From Deltaproteobacteria bacterium (GTDB lineage Bacteria > Desulfobacterota > Desulfobacteria > Desulfobacterales > Desulfosarcinaceae): a stretch of 38,612 bases of DNA. Every line of letters starts with the position of its first letter. The stretch's first letter is position 1. The stretch is taken from assembly GCA_021824175.1 (NCBI GenBank), contig JAKALP010000044.1, positions 1 to 38,612 of the forward strand, read 5' to 3'. The notes under the pieces were generated by a model. That model did no database searches. It was not told the DNA's origin and was given only the letters and a program-made list of their open reading frames with translations. Of this stretch, positions 25,235 through 33,197 are shown piece after piece. Made by a program: the position numbers and the translations under genes.

Positions 25235-26580
25235 AGGTGTTGCTGATCTCCGCCAATACGGTCGTGGAACCTTATCCAGTATATCCTTTGGGGCTGGATT
25301 ATGTGGCTGGCGCCATCGCCGACCGCCACGAGGTACGCTGCCTGGACCTGAATGTCCAGACGGACGGGGCGGCCTTGGCTGGTGCGATCCGCGAGTTTGA
25401 TCCTCAGATCATAGGGATTTCCCTGCGCAACATTGATAACACGGATGCCCGCCGCCCCACTGAGTACATGGAACATTACCAACAGCTATGCCGGCTGGTG
25501 CGCCAGTGCACTGCCGTTCCCATTGTTTTGGGCGGCAGCGGTTTTACCATTTTTCCCAAGGAGACCATGGCCCTGTTGGAAGCGGACTTTGGTATCGTGG
25601 GCGAAGGGGAGCAACTGGCCGCGCTGCTGTTGGCGTTGGAAACAGGCCGCAGTCCCGAGGGATTGCCGGGGGTGATGGTCGGCACCACGGCCGCTCAACT
25701 GTCGCGACCCTGGGCGCAAGCGGTGGCGCGCCGCTTCGATCCCCAGGCCGACCACTTGGGATTTTATCTTCGGCAGGGCGGCATGCTCAACCTGCAGAGC
25801 AAGCGGGGTTGCCCTTTTCGTTGCATCTATTGCAGTTACCCGCACATCGAGGGCCGCGTCATGCGTTCCGAGCCGGTCGAGCGGATCGCCGCCGAAGCAA
25901 TACAGCTTCAGGAGGCCGGCGCCCGTTATCTGTTTATCACCGACTCGGCCTTCAACGCCGATATCACCCATAGCCTGGCCGTGGCCCGGGCCTTCAAACA
26001 ATATGGGCTGACCATTCCCTGGGGCGCCTTTTTCGCGCCCATCACCGTGCCCGCGGATTATTTTGAGGCCATGGCCGCCTGCGGCCTCAAGCACGTGGAG
26101 TTCGGCACTGAATCCCTCACTGATCCGGTGTTGGAAGCCTATGGGAAGCCCTTCCGGCGCCAACAGGTCAAGGCCGCCCATCAAGCTGCCGTCGGCGCCG
26201 GTCTGCATGTAGCTCATTACTTTTTGTTCGGGGGTCCGGGGGAGACCGAGCAGACGTTGGAGGAATCTCTTTCCCATATTGACAAGCTTGAAAAAACCGT
26301 TCTATTCCTCTTCTGCGGTATGCGGATTTATCCACACACCACCCTCTTTGAGATTGCTTTGCGGCTGGGGCAGATTGTGGCCACCCAAAACCTTATGGCT
26401 CCGATTTTCTACCAACCTCCTGATATCAGCCTGTCCAAAATCGCTGAACAGTTGGATGCCCACGCCCAGGGAAGAGACAATTGGGTGCAGGGCGCCGGCG
26501 TTGAAAACGCGGTCCGGATAATGCAGCGATTGTATCGCAGAGGGGGTGCCGGGCCGTTATGGGAGTATTTGGTCCGTTGA
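25231..26580 (+). CDS. B12-binding-domain radical SAM enzyme 3 (lipid-biosynthesis type)
   Basis: A 449-residue protein. The N-terminal cobalamin-binding-type domain (LGLDYVAGAIADRHEVRCLDLN, IVLGGSGFTIFPKETM, GIVGEGE) is followed by a radical SAM core, SKRGCPFRCIYCSYPHIEG (Cys194, Cys198, Cys201), and LKHVEFGTESLTDPVL. Its start overlaps the KS-CLF stop (ATGA), so the two are translationally coupled. From memory, an NCBI/TIGR family of B12-radical SAM proteins is annotated as associated with ladder-type lipid biosynthesis; this protein has that general form and context, but I could not compare it. It is a strong candidate for direct modification of the KS-CLF product. Confidence 0.9.
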   Translation: MKVLLISANTVVEPYPVYPLGLDYVAGAIADRHEVRCLDLNVQTDGAALAGAIREFDPQIIGISLRNIDNTDARRPTEYMEHYQQLCRLVRQCTAVPIVLGGSGFTIFPKETMALLEADFGIVGEGEQLAALLLALETGRSPEGLPGVMVGTTAAQLSRPWAQAVARRFDPQADHLGFYLRQGGMLNLQSKRGCPFRCIYCSYPHIEGRVMRSEPVERIAAEAIQLQEAGARYLFITDSAFNADITHSLAVARAFKQYGLTIPWGAFFAPITVPADYFEAMAACGLKHVEFGTESLTDPVLEAYGKPFRRQQVKAAHQAAVGAGLHVAHYFLFGGPGETEQTLEESLSHIDKLEKTVLFLFCGMRIYPHTTLFEIALRLGQIVATQNLMAPIFYQPPDISLSKIAEQLDAHAQGRDNWVQGAGVENAVRIMQRLYRRGGAGPLWEYLVR

Positions 26581-26756
26581 CGGTTTGCGCCGTTGCAGGG
26601 TGCATTGGTTTGATGATTAAGTGACTGGGTCGGCTTCCTTGACGGGTAGAGCTAAAACGCTATCGTCCTTTACCAGAGACACCTTTTGAATTGAAAGATT
26701 GACGAAGCTACGAATCAACCAATCAACAATTCAACTAATTTAGAGAGAGAAACCCG

Positions 26757-27104
26757 ATGCATTACGAAATGACCAATCAAATCCTGGCAGCGGACGGCAC
26801 CATGGCAGCCCAGGTGCGGGTGCCGCCTGGATCGGCCTGGTTTGACGGCCATTTCCCAGGGCTTCCGGTATTGCCGGGCATTGCCCAGCTCGGCATGGTC
26901 GTGGACTTGATCCGCGGCATGATGGGAAGCCCCGTAAGAGTCGCGGAAGTGAATCGGGTCCGATTCAAACAGATGATTCGGCCAGATGATCGCCTCAGCG
27001 TGGTGGTCGAGCCAAAACCGTCCGGCAAAGGAGGATATGGTTTTCGCATCCTCAAGCACGATGAAGTAGTTTGCAGTGGCGCAATTAAGGTGGAAGAAAA
27101 ATAA
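26757..27104 (+). CDS. ApeI-like thioester dehydratase
   Basis: A 115-residue hotdog protein. The motif SAWFDGHFPGLPVLPGIAQL contains the catalytic His32, as in ApeI/FabA-like dehydratases; the usual acidic partner on the long helix is not obvious, which is also my recollection of ApeI. A GAGAGA site precedes the ATG. An ACP gene follows 19 bases later. It would dehydrate 3-hydroxyacyl-ACP, possibly on longer chains than the 22153 dehydratase. An isomerase role is possible. Confidence 0.85.
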   Translation: MHYEMTNQILAADGTMAAQVRVPPGSAWFDGHFPGLPVLPGIAQLGMVVDLIRGMMGSPVRVAEVNRVRFKQMIRPDDRLSVVVEPKPSGKGGYGFRILKHDEVVCSGAIKVEEK

Positions 27105-27123
27105 CCAAAAGGAGAAGCTATTC

Positions 27124-27399
27124 ATGACCGTGGCATTAGAACTGGACCAGATGATTCTCGACATCGCGGCCATCATGATCGAAGAACTTAAACTCGAAGA
27201 TGTGACCCCCGAGACATTTGATCCCGAGATCGACTTGGTGGACGAAGTGGGCATCGACAGCATGGACCTGGCCACCGTGGCCCTGGTGTTGCGCGACAAA
27301 TATGCCGTGCGCATCGATGAAGACGATTATCCCAAGCTCACCACACTGCGGCTGATTTCGGAATACATCCACCGCAAACTGGTGGCGCGGGCGGCTTAG
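27124..27399 (+). CDS. acyl carrier protein 3
   Basis: A 91-residue ACP. The carrier Ser46 is in DEVGIDSMDLATVALVLRDKY. The ATG follows AAAAGGAGAAG at good spacing, which rules out the longer GTG frame from 27076. It is the most acidic of the three ACPs. It precedes the two radical SAM genes, so it may carry the chain they modify. Confidence 0.93.
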   Translation: MTVALELDQMILDIAAIMIEELKLEDVTPETFDPEIDLVDEVGIDSMDLATVALVLRDKYAVRIDEDDYPKLTTLRLISEYIHRKLVARAA

Positions 27400-27402
27400 G
27401 CA

Positions 27403-27458
27403 AGGGACTGAGGGACAAAGGGGCTAAGGGACTGAGGGACTACGGGACTGAGGGACCT
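27403..27458. repeat. short tandem repeat (GGGACTGA units)
   Basis: Imperfect direct repeats of GGGACTGAGGGAC-type units just after the ACP stop, in the gap before the radical SAM gene. No coding content. Confidence 0.8.
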
Positions 27459-27540
27459 GCCTATTACTCCATCAGTGCCATCCGCGATTTTTGCTACGGA
27501 TACTACGGATGAGTAGAATCGTTTAAACGGGAGAAATTGC

Positions 27541-28638
27541 GTGGATTCGAAGATTTCACCTAAGCCTGCCCTATCGACGAAAAACAGCGCCAAGGTGTGG
27601 AAGTTTGCCGAACTCATCGCTGATCCGGAGGTGCGGCAACGGTGGGAACAGGTGCGCCGCTATTTCTTCCTGCGCGAATCCACCTATGACATGACCCGGC
27701 GCTGCAACATCCGTTGCGAAGGGTGCTACTATTTCGAGGGCGACAAGCAGCACGCCGTTGAACTCAACGATTCCAAGGCCTGGCGGACATTGATGCGGGA
27801 AGAACGCGAGCGCGGCATTACCTATGTGGTCCTGGCCGGCGCCGAACCGTCGCTCGTGCCGGATCTGCTGCAAGTATGCTTCGAAGAGATGCCCCTGGGC
27901 GCCATTGCCACCAACGGCATCCAACGCATTCCGGACAGCATCGGCTACCGGCTTCACATCTCGGTGTGGGGCAATGACGAGACCAGCCTGCGCATCCGCA
28001 AGGCCAAGCATATGCTGGCCCGCCAGATCGATAACTACCGCAATGATCCGCGGGCGGTCTTTGTCTACACCTTCACGCCCCAAAATATTGCCGAGGCCGA
28101 TCAGGTGGCGCAAATCTTGGCCCGGGAAGGCTGCAGGCTGACCTTCAACATGTTCTCCGCGCCGGTGGGCTACACCGGAGAGTTGCGCCATTCGCGCCAG
28201 TCTCTGCTCCACACCCGCCAGGCCATGATCGATTTAATGATGCGCTACCCGGAAACCGTGCTCTATTCCACTTATAACGCCGTGGCGCATACTCACCACC
28301 TGGGATTGCATGATCTCTTCGGCTGCTCTTATCCGCGGCGCAATCCCAGCACGGATGTGGGCCTGGGGCGCTCCTTCCGCCAATACCGCACCGACCTGAA
28401 ATGGGACCGGGAAGCGGCCTGCTGCGTGCCGGACACCGATTGCCCGGATTGCCGTCATTATGCTTCCGGCAGCGCGGTGGTCACGGCGCGCCTGTTCCGC
28501 CATGCCGTGGACCCGGATACGTTCCGCTCCTGGCTCGATTATGTGGATACCTACCTGGCGGTCTGGGTGGTGAATTATGCCAAGGGCGCCAATCTGTGCC
28601 CAATGCCGGTGCCGCCGCCGGGTTTTGATTTGTTTTGA
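27541..28638 (+). CDS. radical SAM enzyme with C-terminal Cys cluster, copy A
   Basis: A 365-residue protein with the core motif YDMTRRCNIRCEGCYYF (Cys55, Cys59, Cys62). It has no B12 domain. A C-terminal set, Cys262, Cys294, Cys295, Cys301 and Cys304 (CC-x5-C-x2-C), probably binds an auxiliary iron-sulfur cluster. The start is GTG with a GGGAG site. Its neighbour is a paralogue with the same Cys spacing. Similar unclassified radical SAM proteins have been noted in candidate lipid clusters (memory, unverified). The substrate is inferred to be ACP-bound or lipid-bound acyl chain; reaction unknown. Confidence 0.9.
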   Translation: MDSKISPKPALSTKNSAKVWKFAELIADPEVRQRWEQVRRYFFLRESTYDMTRRCNIRCEGCYYFEGDKQHAVELNDSKAWRTLMREERERGITYVVLAGAEPSLVPDLLQVCFEEMPLGAIATNGIQRIPDSIGYRLHISVWGNDETSLRIRKAKHMLARQIDNYRNDPRAVFVYTFTPQNIAEADQVAQILAREGCRLTFNMFSAPVGYTGELRHSRQSLLHTRQAMIDLMMRYPETVLYSTYNAVAHTHHLGLHDLFGCSYPRRNPSTDVGLGRSFRQYRTDLKWDREAACCVPDTDCPDCRHYASGSAVVTARLFRHAVDPDTFRSWLDYVDTYLAVWVVNYAKGANLCPMPVPPPGFDLF

Positions 28639-28656
28639 AGGGGAAGATATAAGTAA

Positions 28657-29655
28657 ATGAAAACCGTAAGCTCCCTGCTGGATGTCCACTGGTACGAGCG
28701 TTACAAGAAGATCTCCAAGCTCAACATCCGCAGTTCCATCTATGATGTGACCAATCGCTGCAACCTGCGCTGCAAGGGCTGTTTCTTTTTTTCTTCCGAC
28801 GAGCATAAAGCGGCGCCGGAGGAGAATAACATCGATCGCTGGGAAGCATTTGTGGAAAGCGAGATGGCCCGCGGTGTCAATCTGGCCATCCTCATCGGCG
28901 GCGAGCCAACGCTATGCTTCGACCGGGTGGAAGCATTTTACAAAAGACTGCCTACATTTTGCGCCACCAACGGTTTGATCAAAGTGCCGCGCGACCGCTT
29001 CCCCGACATGATGATCGGCATCTCCTTGTGGGGCGACGAAGAAGATGAGCGCATACTGCGGGGCAAAGACACCTTCTCCATATCGAGCAAAAATTACGCC
29101 GGCGACCCATATACCTATTATTTGTACACCATCACCCCCAAGCAAATCGGTAAGACCGAGCGCATCATCCGCAAGATCCAAGAAGCCGGCTTGAAGGTGC
29201 ACATGCAGCTGCTCTCCAATGACGAAGGGGTGTCGGGATTTCACTGGAAACCCGAAGAGCTGACGGCCATCCGGGAAGAGATGGACGCCATGCTGGATGC
29301 GTATCCCCAAACGGTCATCAGCTCCAAATACTACCACGAGATTATCACCACCGGGAAGATGATGGGCCGCCCCTTTGGCTGGCTGGAGTGCCCCTCGGTG
29401 ACCCAGCCCCTGGACAAGCGCGACCCAGCGCCCAAGCGGCTGACCAATTTCATCCGCTGGGCTTCGGATCTTAAAACCATGCACCGCTGCTGTACTTCCG
29501 AAACCAGGGATTGTTCCACCTGCAAGGACGGCGCGGCTCACATGAGCTGGGTAATGGTCAACAAACGCGCCCACATGCAGACCGCCAAAGACTTGCAGGG
29601 CTGGATCGAGGTGTACGAGATGTTTGCCAAACTGTATCAATTTCTTCCATGGTAA
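28657..29655 (+). CDS. radical SAM enzyme with C-terminal Cys cluster, copy B
   Basis: A 332-residue protein, paralogue of the preceding gene. The core motif is YDVTNRCNLRCKGCFFF (Cys35, Cys39, Cys42), followed by LAILIGGEPTL and MIGISLWGDEED. C-terminal Cys245, Cys278, Cys279, Cys286 and Cys289 (CC-x6-C-x2-C) mirror copy A, indicating a shared auxiliary cluster. A GGGGAAG site precedes the ATG. The shorter N-terminus lacks the leading 20 or so residues of copy A. The two may form a heteromer or act in sequence. Confidence 0.9.
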   Translation: MKTVSSLLDVHWYERYKKISKLNIRSSIYDVTNRCNLRCKGCFFFSSDEHKAAPEENNIDRWEAFVESEMARGVNLAILIGGEPTLCFDRVEAFYKRLPTFCATNGLIKVPRDRFPDMMIGISLWGDEEDERILRGKDTFSISSKNYAGDPYTYYLYTITPKQIGKTERIIRKIQEAGLKVHMQLLSNDEGVSGFHWKPEELTAIREEMDAMLDAYPQTVISSKYYHEIITTGKMMGRPFGWLECPSVTQPLDKRDPAPKRLTNFIRWASDLKTMHRCCTSETRDCSTCKDGAAHMSWVMVNKRAHMQTAKDLQGWIEVYEMFAKLYQFLPW

Positions 29656-29975
29656 ATGGCGGTCCTGAACAGCGATTTCTATCGCCGCCGCCGCATTATC
29701 GTTCTCAACGCAGAGGCGCAGAGTGCGCAGAGAGACGCAGAGGAATTTATTGAAATATATTTCTTTCAGGCTATTTAGCACTGATACCAATCTCTCCTCG
29801 TTCCCACGCTCTGCGCGGGAATGCCTATCTTCCCAACGCTGTCTCCACGCAGAGCTTGGCAAGATGGAATTCTTCTGTTCCTCTGCGATCCTCCGCGTTC
29901 TCTGCGTCTCTGCGTTGAAAAAACAACTTCCGGTTTATCGATAAATCAACGGCTCAACAGGTCAATCACTCAACC
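29656..29975. repeat. repeat-rich gap inside the operon
   Basis: No gene. It contains an ACGCAGAGG-rich array (29708-29743) and its inverted counterpart CTCTGCGT-rich (29880-29917), about 140 bases apart, with a 20-base repeat core (29796-29815) identical to 1215-1234 between them. These are typical dispersed intergenic repeats and could fold into a large hairpin in the transcript. Confidence 0.8.
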
Positions 29976-31226
29976 ATGAATCCAAACCGCCCCGTAATCA
30001 TCGCCTACGACATCATCTCTCCCCTGGGACTCGACCTGGAAGAACAGTGGCGGCGCGCCTTGGCCGGCGAAAGCGGCGTGGGGCCGTTGACGCGGTTTGC
30101 GGCGGGAGAGAATTTCCCGGTCAAGATCGCCGGCCAGGCGCCGGCCATCGATCATCTGCCGTATGATTATCTCAAACCCCGCGAGCAGGCCCGTTGGCCG
30201 TCGCCCATTTTCAAGTATGCCATGCTCAACGTGCAACGGGCCCTGGCGCGCAGCGGGATTCAAATCACGCCCGATTTGGCGCCTCGTGTGGCCATCACCT
30301 ACAGCTCCGCCGTGGGCGGGCTGGACGCGGTGCTGGATGCCGACCGCAAACTGAAAACCAGCGGTGCTCTGCCGCTGCCCTGCGCCAATCCCAATTCCTG
30401 CATCAACATGGTAACCGGCAAAATCTCCATGCTCACCGGCGCCACCGGCCCCATTGTGAGCACCATCACGGCCTGCGCCACGGGCGTGACTTCCATGATC
30501 TTGGGCGCCATGCTGCTGGCCCAAAAGCGCGCGGATGTAGTACTGTGCGGCGCAGTAGATTTCGCCTTGGTGGAACCCATTGTGGCCGGCTTCGCCACCA
30601 TGGGCGGAGCCTTTGTACCCAAGGAGGGACAACCCGACGAAGCACCCCAACAGGCCAGCCGGCCCTTTTCACTGCACCGGCGCGGCTTTGTGATCTCTGA
30701 GGGCGCGGGCTGTATCATTCTGGCATCGGAAGAATTCGCTCGGGCCCATGGTCTGCCACATGCGGTGGCTATCGCTGGTTGGAGCATGACTTCCGATGCC
30801 CACCATTTTGTGGCCCCCCATCTGGCAACGGTGCAGCGCTGCATTCGGGAAAGCATCGAGCAGGCGGGCATTGCGCCTGCAGAGATCGCCGCGGTCAATG
30901 CCCACGCGGCTTCGACCCGGGTGGGAGACAAGGTAGAATTTGATGCCTTGCGGGCTGTGTTTGGCGAAAAGTTGCCGCCGGTGACGGCTAACAAATCCCT
31001 GATCGGCCATGCCATGGGGGCCGCCAGCGCCATCGAGTCCATTCTGGCCATCCAGGGTATGCTGAGCAGCCAACTGCCGCCCACCCTCAACTATCAGAGC
31101 GATCCTGAAATCCCCATCGACTGCGTGGCCGAAGGCTGCCGCAAGCTGGATCAGCGGTTTGTTCTCAAAAATGCTTTTGGATTTGGGGGGTGTAATTCAT
31201 GCGTTGTCTTTGAGCGGCTGGAATAG
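29976..31226 (+). CDS. beta-ketoacyl-ACP synthase 2
   Basis: A 416-residue ketosynthase with Cys167 (TITACATGV), His310 (VNAHAASTRVGD) and His345 (SLIGHAMGAAS). The C-terminal loop is GFGGCNSCVVF. It has the full elongating-KS triad but a divergent N-terminus (VIIAYDIISPLGLD) compared with FabF. It is separated from the next KS by a 221-base gap full of repeats. The two KS proteins are homologous, suggesting duplication followed by specialisation for different chain lengths or starter units. Confidence 0.92.
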   Translation: MNPNRPVIIAYDIISPLGLDLEEQWRRALAGESGVGPLTRFAAGENFPVKIAGQAPAIDHLPYDYLKPREQARWPSPIFKYAMLNVQRALARSGIQITPDLAPRVAITYSSAVGGLDAVLDADRKLKTSGALPLPCANPNSCINMVTGKISMLTGATGPIVSTITACATGVTSMILGAMLLAQKRADVVLCGAVDFALVEPIVAGFATMGGAFVPKEGQPDEAPQQASRPFSLHRRGFVISEGAGCIILASEEFARAHGLPHAVAIAGWSMTSDAHHFVAPHLATVQRCIRESIEQAGIAPAEIAAVNAHAASTRVGDKVEFDALRAVFGEKLPPVTANKSLIGHAMGAASAIESILAIQGMLSSQLPPTLNYQSDPEIPIDCVAEGCRKLDQRFVLKNAFGFGGCNSCVVFERLE

Positions 31227-31294
31227 GGTAGGAATGAGATGAAAGATTGCCGTAAGCTTGATGGCTTCGGGAAAAGTAGCACAGTGGCCGTTAA

Positions 31295-31365
31295 CGTCAT
31301 CCCCGCGAAGGCGGGGAACCAGTAAAATTAGGTCATTCTGGCCCCCCGCCTTCGCGGGGGTGACG
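31295..31365. repeat. 28-bp imperfect inverted repeat, REP-like
   Basis: Arms 31295-31322 and 31338-31365 are reverse complements with three mismatches; the core is CCCCGCGAAGGCGGGG. It is a common proteobacterial intergenic palindrome type, here between the two ketosynthase genes. Confidence 0.88.
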
Positions 31366-31411
31366 CCTTTTCGGACTTTTACAAACTCATCAAGCTTAAG
31401 TATTGATAAAA

Positions 31412-31436
31412 ATCGTACGCGTACGAGTACGAATAG
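31412..31436. repeat. tacgcg/tacgag repeat at KS start
   Basis: Same family as 1051-1080 and 21294-21348, inverted relative to the first. It lies just upstream of the ketosynthase start and makes the longer frame encode IVRVRVRIEDED, which is not KS sequence. Confidence 0.8.
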
Positions 31437-31447
31437 AAGATGAAGAT

Positions 31448-32713
31448 ATGAAAGCACCGCTAAATAGAAAAGTATACGTCGTAGGCTACGACGCTGCCAC
31501 GGCCCTGGGCCCAACCCTGGCTGCCACTTGGCCGCGGGCCATGGCTGGCGAGGCCGGGTTTCGCTGCGTGACCCGTTGCGCCACGACCTCGCGCTGCAAT
31601 GTGGTGGGTGAAATTCCCGACTGGAATCCCCAGGCCCTGCCCTTCGTGGACCGCAAGGATGCCGCCAACTGGAATGCAGCCTACGTCTTTCTCACCATGG
31701 CGTTGTGCAAGCAGGCCCTGGCCCATGCCGGTCTGAGCATGGATGCCCGCACCGCCGGCCGCACGGCCTGCCTCATCGGCTCGGCCCTCAACGGCGGCGA
31801 TGCCATGCGCGTTGCGGTGGAGAACTACACCCAGAAAGGCCCCACCAAGGTCAGCCCTTATCTTCTTCCCAATCTGTGCGCCAATCTGCCCTCGGGCAAA
31901 GCCGGCATGCTGCTGGGTTTCACCGGGCCGGTGTTTTCGCCCCAGGGAGCCTGTGCTTCCGGCAATCACGCCATTGCCATCGGCAGCCGCATGATCCGCG
32001 ACGGGGACTGCGATTTTGTGCTGGCCGGCGGTGTGGAGACCTGCGTCATCCCGGAGATCATTCAAGGCTTTTCCAATATGTGGGCCACCATCAAGGTGGA
32101 GCCTGGCGACCGCGCCTATGAAGATCCCACTCAGGCGTCACGGCCCTTCAGCATCGACCGCAAAGGCTTTGTGCTGGCCGAAGGCGGCGGCGTGCTGGTG
32201 CTGGCCGCCGATGAAATGGTTTCGGCCCTGGGACTCAAACCCCGGGCCGAAGTATTGGGCGTGGGCTGGACTTCGGACGCCCACCACTTCACCTTGCCCC
32301 ACGGCGACACCATCATCCGCGCCATCCAGGAAGCCATCGAGGATGCGGGCCTCGCGTCCGGCGACATCGGCGCCATCAATGCCCACGGCACTTCTACGCC
32401 CAAGGGCGATAAGGTGGAGGTCGAATGCCTGCGCAAAGTCTTCGGGACCTCCCTTGGCAAGATCCCCATTTCCGCCAACAAATCCCAGATCGGCCACACC
32501 CTGGGCGCGGCCGCGGCCATCGAAGCAATTCTGGCCATCGAAGCCATGGGCCAGGGGATTGTGCTGCCCACCGCCAATCATCGGCCCGATCCCGAGTTCG
32601 ACGACATCGACGTGGTGCCCCAGCAAGCCCGCCGCCATCCTCACGAATTTGTGCTTTCCAATGCCTTTGGCTTCGGCGGCACCAACTGCTGCATCGTCTT
32701 TAGAGGAGTATAA
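31448..32713 (+). CDS. beta-ketoacyl-ACP synthase 3
   Basis: A 421-residue ketosynthase with Cys169 (SPQGACASG), His313 (INAHGTSTPKGD) and His350 (NKSQIGHTLGAA), ending FGFGGTNCCIVF. The ATG at 31448 is chosen because the upstream extension (from 31403) is encoded by a dispersed repeat. PQGACASG has Gly where most elongating KSs have Thr/Ser-Ala-Cys, so substrate pocket entry may differ. The thioesterase GTG follows its stop by one base. It probably extends the ACP-bound chain together with the KS upstream. Confidence 0.92.
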   Translation: MKAPLNRKVYVVGYDAATALGPTLAATWPRAMAGEAGFRCVTRCATTSRCNVVGEIPDWNPQALPFVDRKDAANWNAAYVFLTMALCKQALAHAGLSMDARTAGRTACLIGSALNGGDAMRVAVENYTQKGPTKVSPYLLPNLCANLPSGKAGMLLGFTGPVFSPQGACASGNHAIAIGSRMIRDGDCDFVLAGGVETCVIPEIIQGFSNMWATIKVEPGDRAYEDPTQASRPFSIDRKGFVLAEGGGVLVLAADEMVSALGLKPRAEVLGVGWTSDAHHFTLPHGDTIIRAIQEAIEDAGLASGDIGAINAHGTSTPKGDKVEVECLRKVFGTSLGKIPISANKSQIGHTLGAAAAIEAILAIEAMGQGIVLPTANHRPDPEFDDIDVVPQQARRHPHEFVLSNAFGFGGTNCCIVFRGV

Positions 32714-32714
32714 C

Positions 32715-33197
32715 GTGCGACCCAAGCCTTTTCTTCCCCATCCTCTGAATGGCGACAACCCCGCCTATGTGCGCGATCAGACCTCCGGCCTGGTGTGGCA
32801 TTGCTGCAGCCTGCGGACTCTTTACGCCGATACGGACCGCTCCCAGGTGGTCTACCACTCCAACTACCTGCGCTACTTCGAATTCGGCCGGGCCTCGTTG
32901 ATGCGCGACGCGGCCTACGCCTACAGAGAAATCGAAGAGAGCGGCTTTGTCTACCCCATTATCGCCACGGCCCTGGAATACTTCCGGCCCTTGCGCTACG
33001 ACGATGAAATGCACATCCACACCCGGCCCGGCCATCGCGAACGGGTCAAACTGCAATTCGACTATGTGATCACCCATGTGCCCAGCGGCGACCTAGTCTG
33101 CACCGGCTTTACCCGCCATTGCGCGGTAAACGCCAAGGGAACGCCCGTGGGCGTTGACGAAAAGACCGTGCATTTATGGGAGATCTTCCCGAAGTAA
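32715..33197 (+). CDS. 4HBT/YbgC-type hotdog thioesterase 2
   Basis: A 160-residue hotdog protein. LYADTDRSQVVYHSNYLRYFEFGR is the YbgC/4HBT motif, with Asp41 in the catalytic position. The GTG start follows an AGAGGAG site at six bases. The open frame continues far upstream across the ketosynthase gene, but that part is only an out-of-frame shadow, so the gene is easily missed. It overlaps the DH-PPTase gene by 22 bases. It likely releases the finished chain from ACP; the window thus has one thioesterase at each end of the locus. Confidence 0.9.
   Translation: MRPKPFLPHPLNGDNPAYVRDQTSGLVWHCCSLRTLYADTDRSQVVYHSNYLRYFEFGRASLMRDAAYAYREIEESGFVYPIIATALEYFRPLRYDDEMHIHTRPGHRERVKLQFDYVITHVPSGDLVCTGFTRHCAVNAKGTPVGVDEKTVHLWEIFPK

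Noticed and set aside
32016-32714. N-terminal 233 codons of a 393-residue frame ahead of the thioesterase
   Set aside because: It is an out-of-frame shadow of ketosynthase 3: Pro/Arg/Ser-rich and without domain features. The real gene starts at the GTG at 32715.
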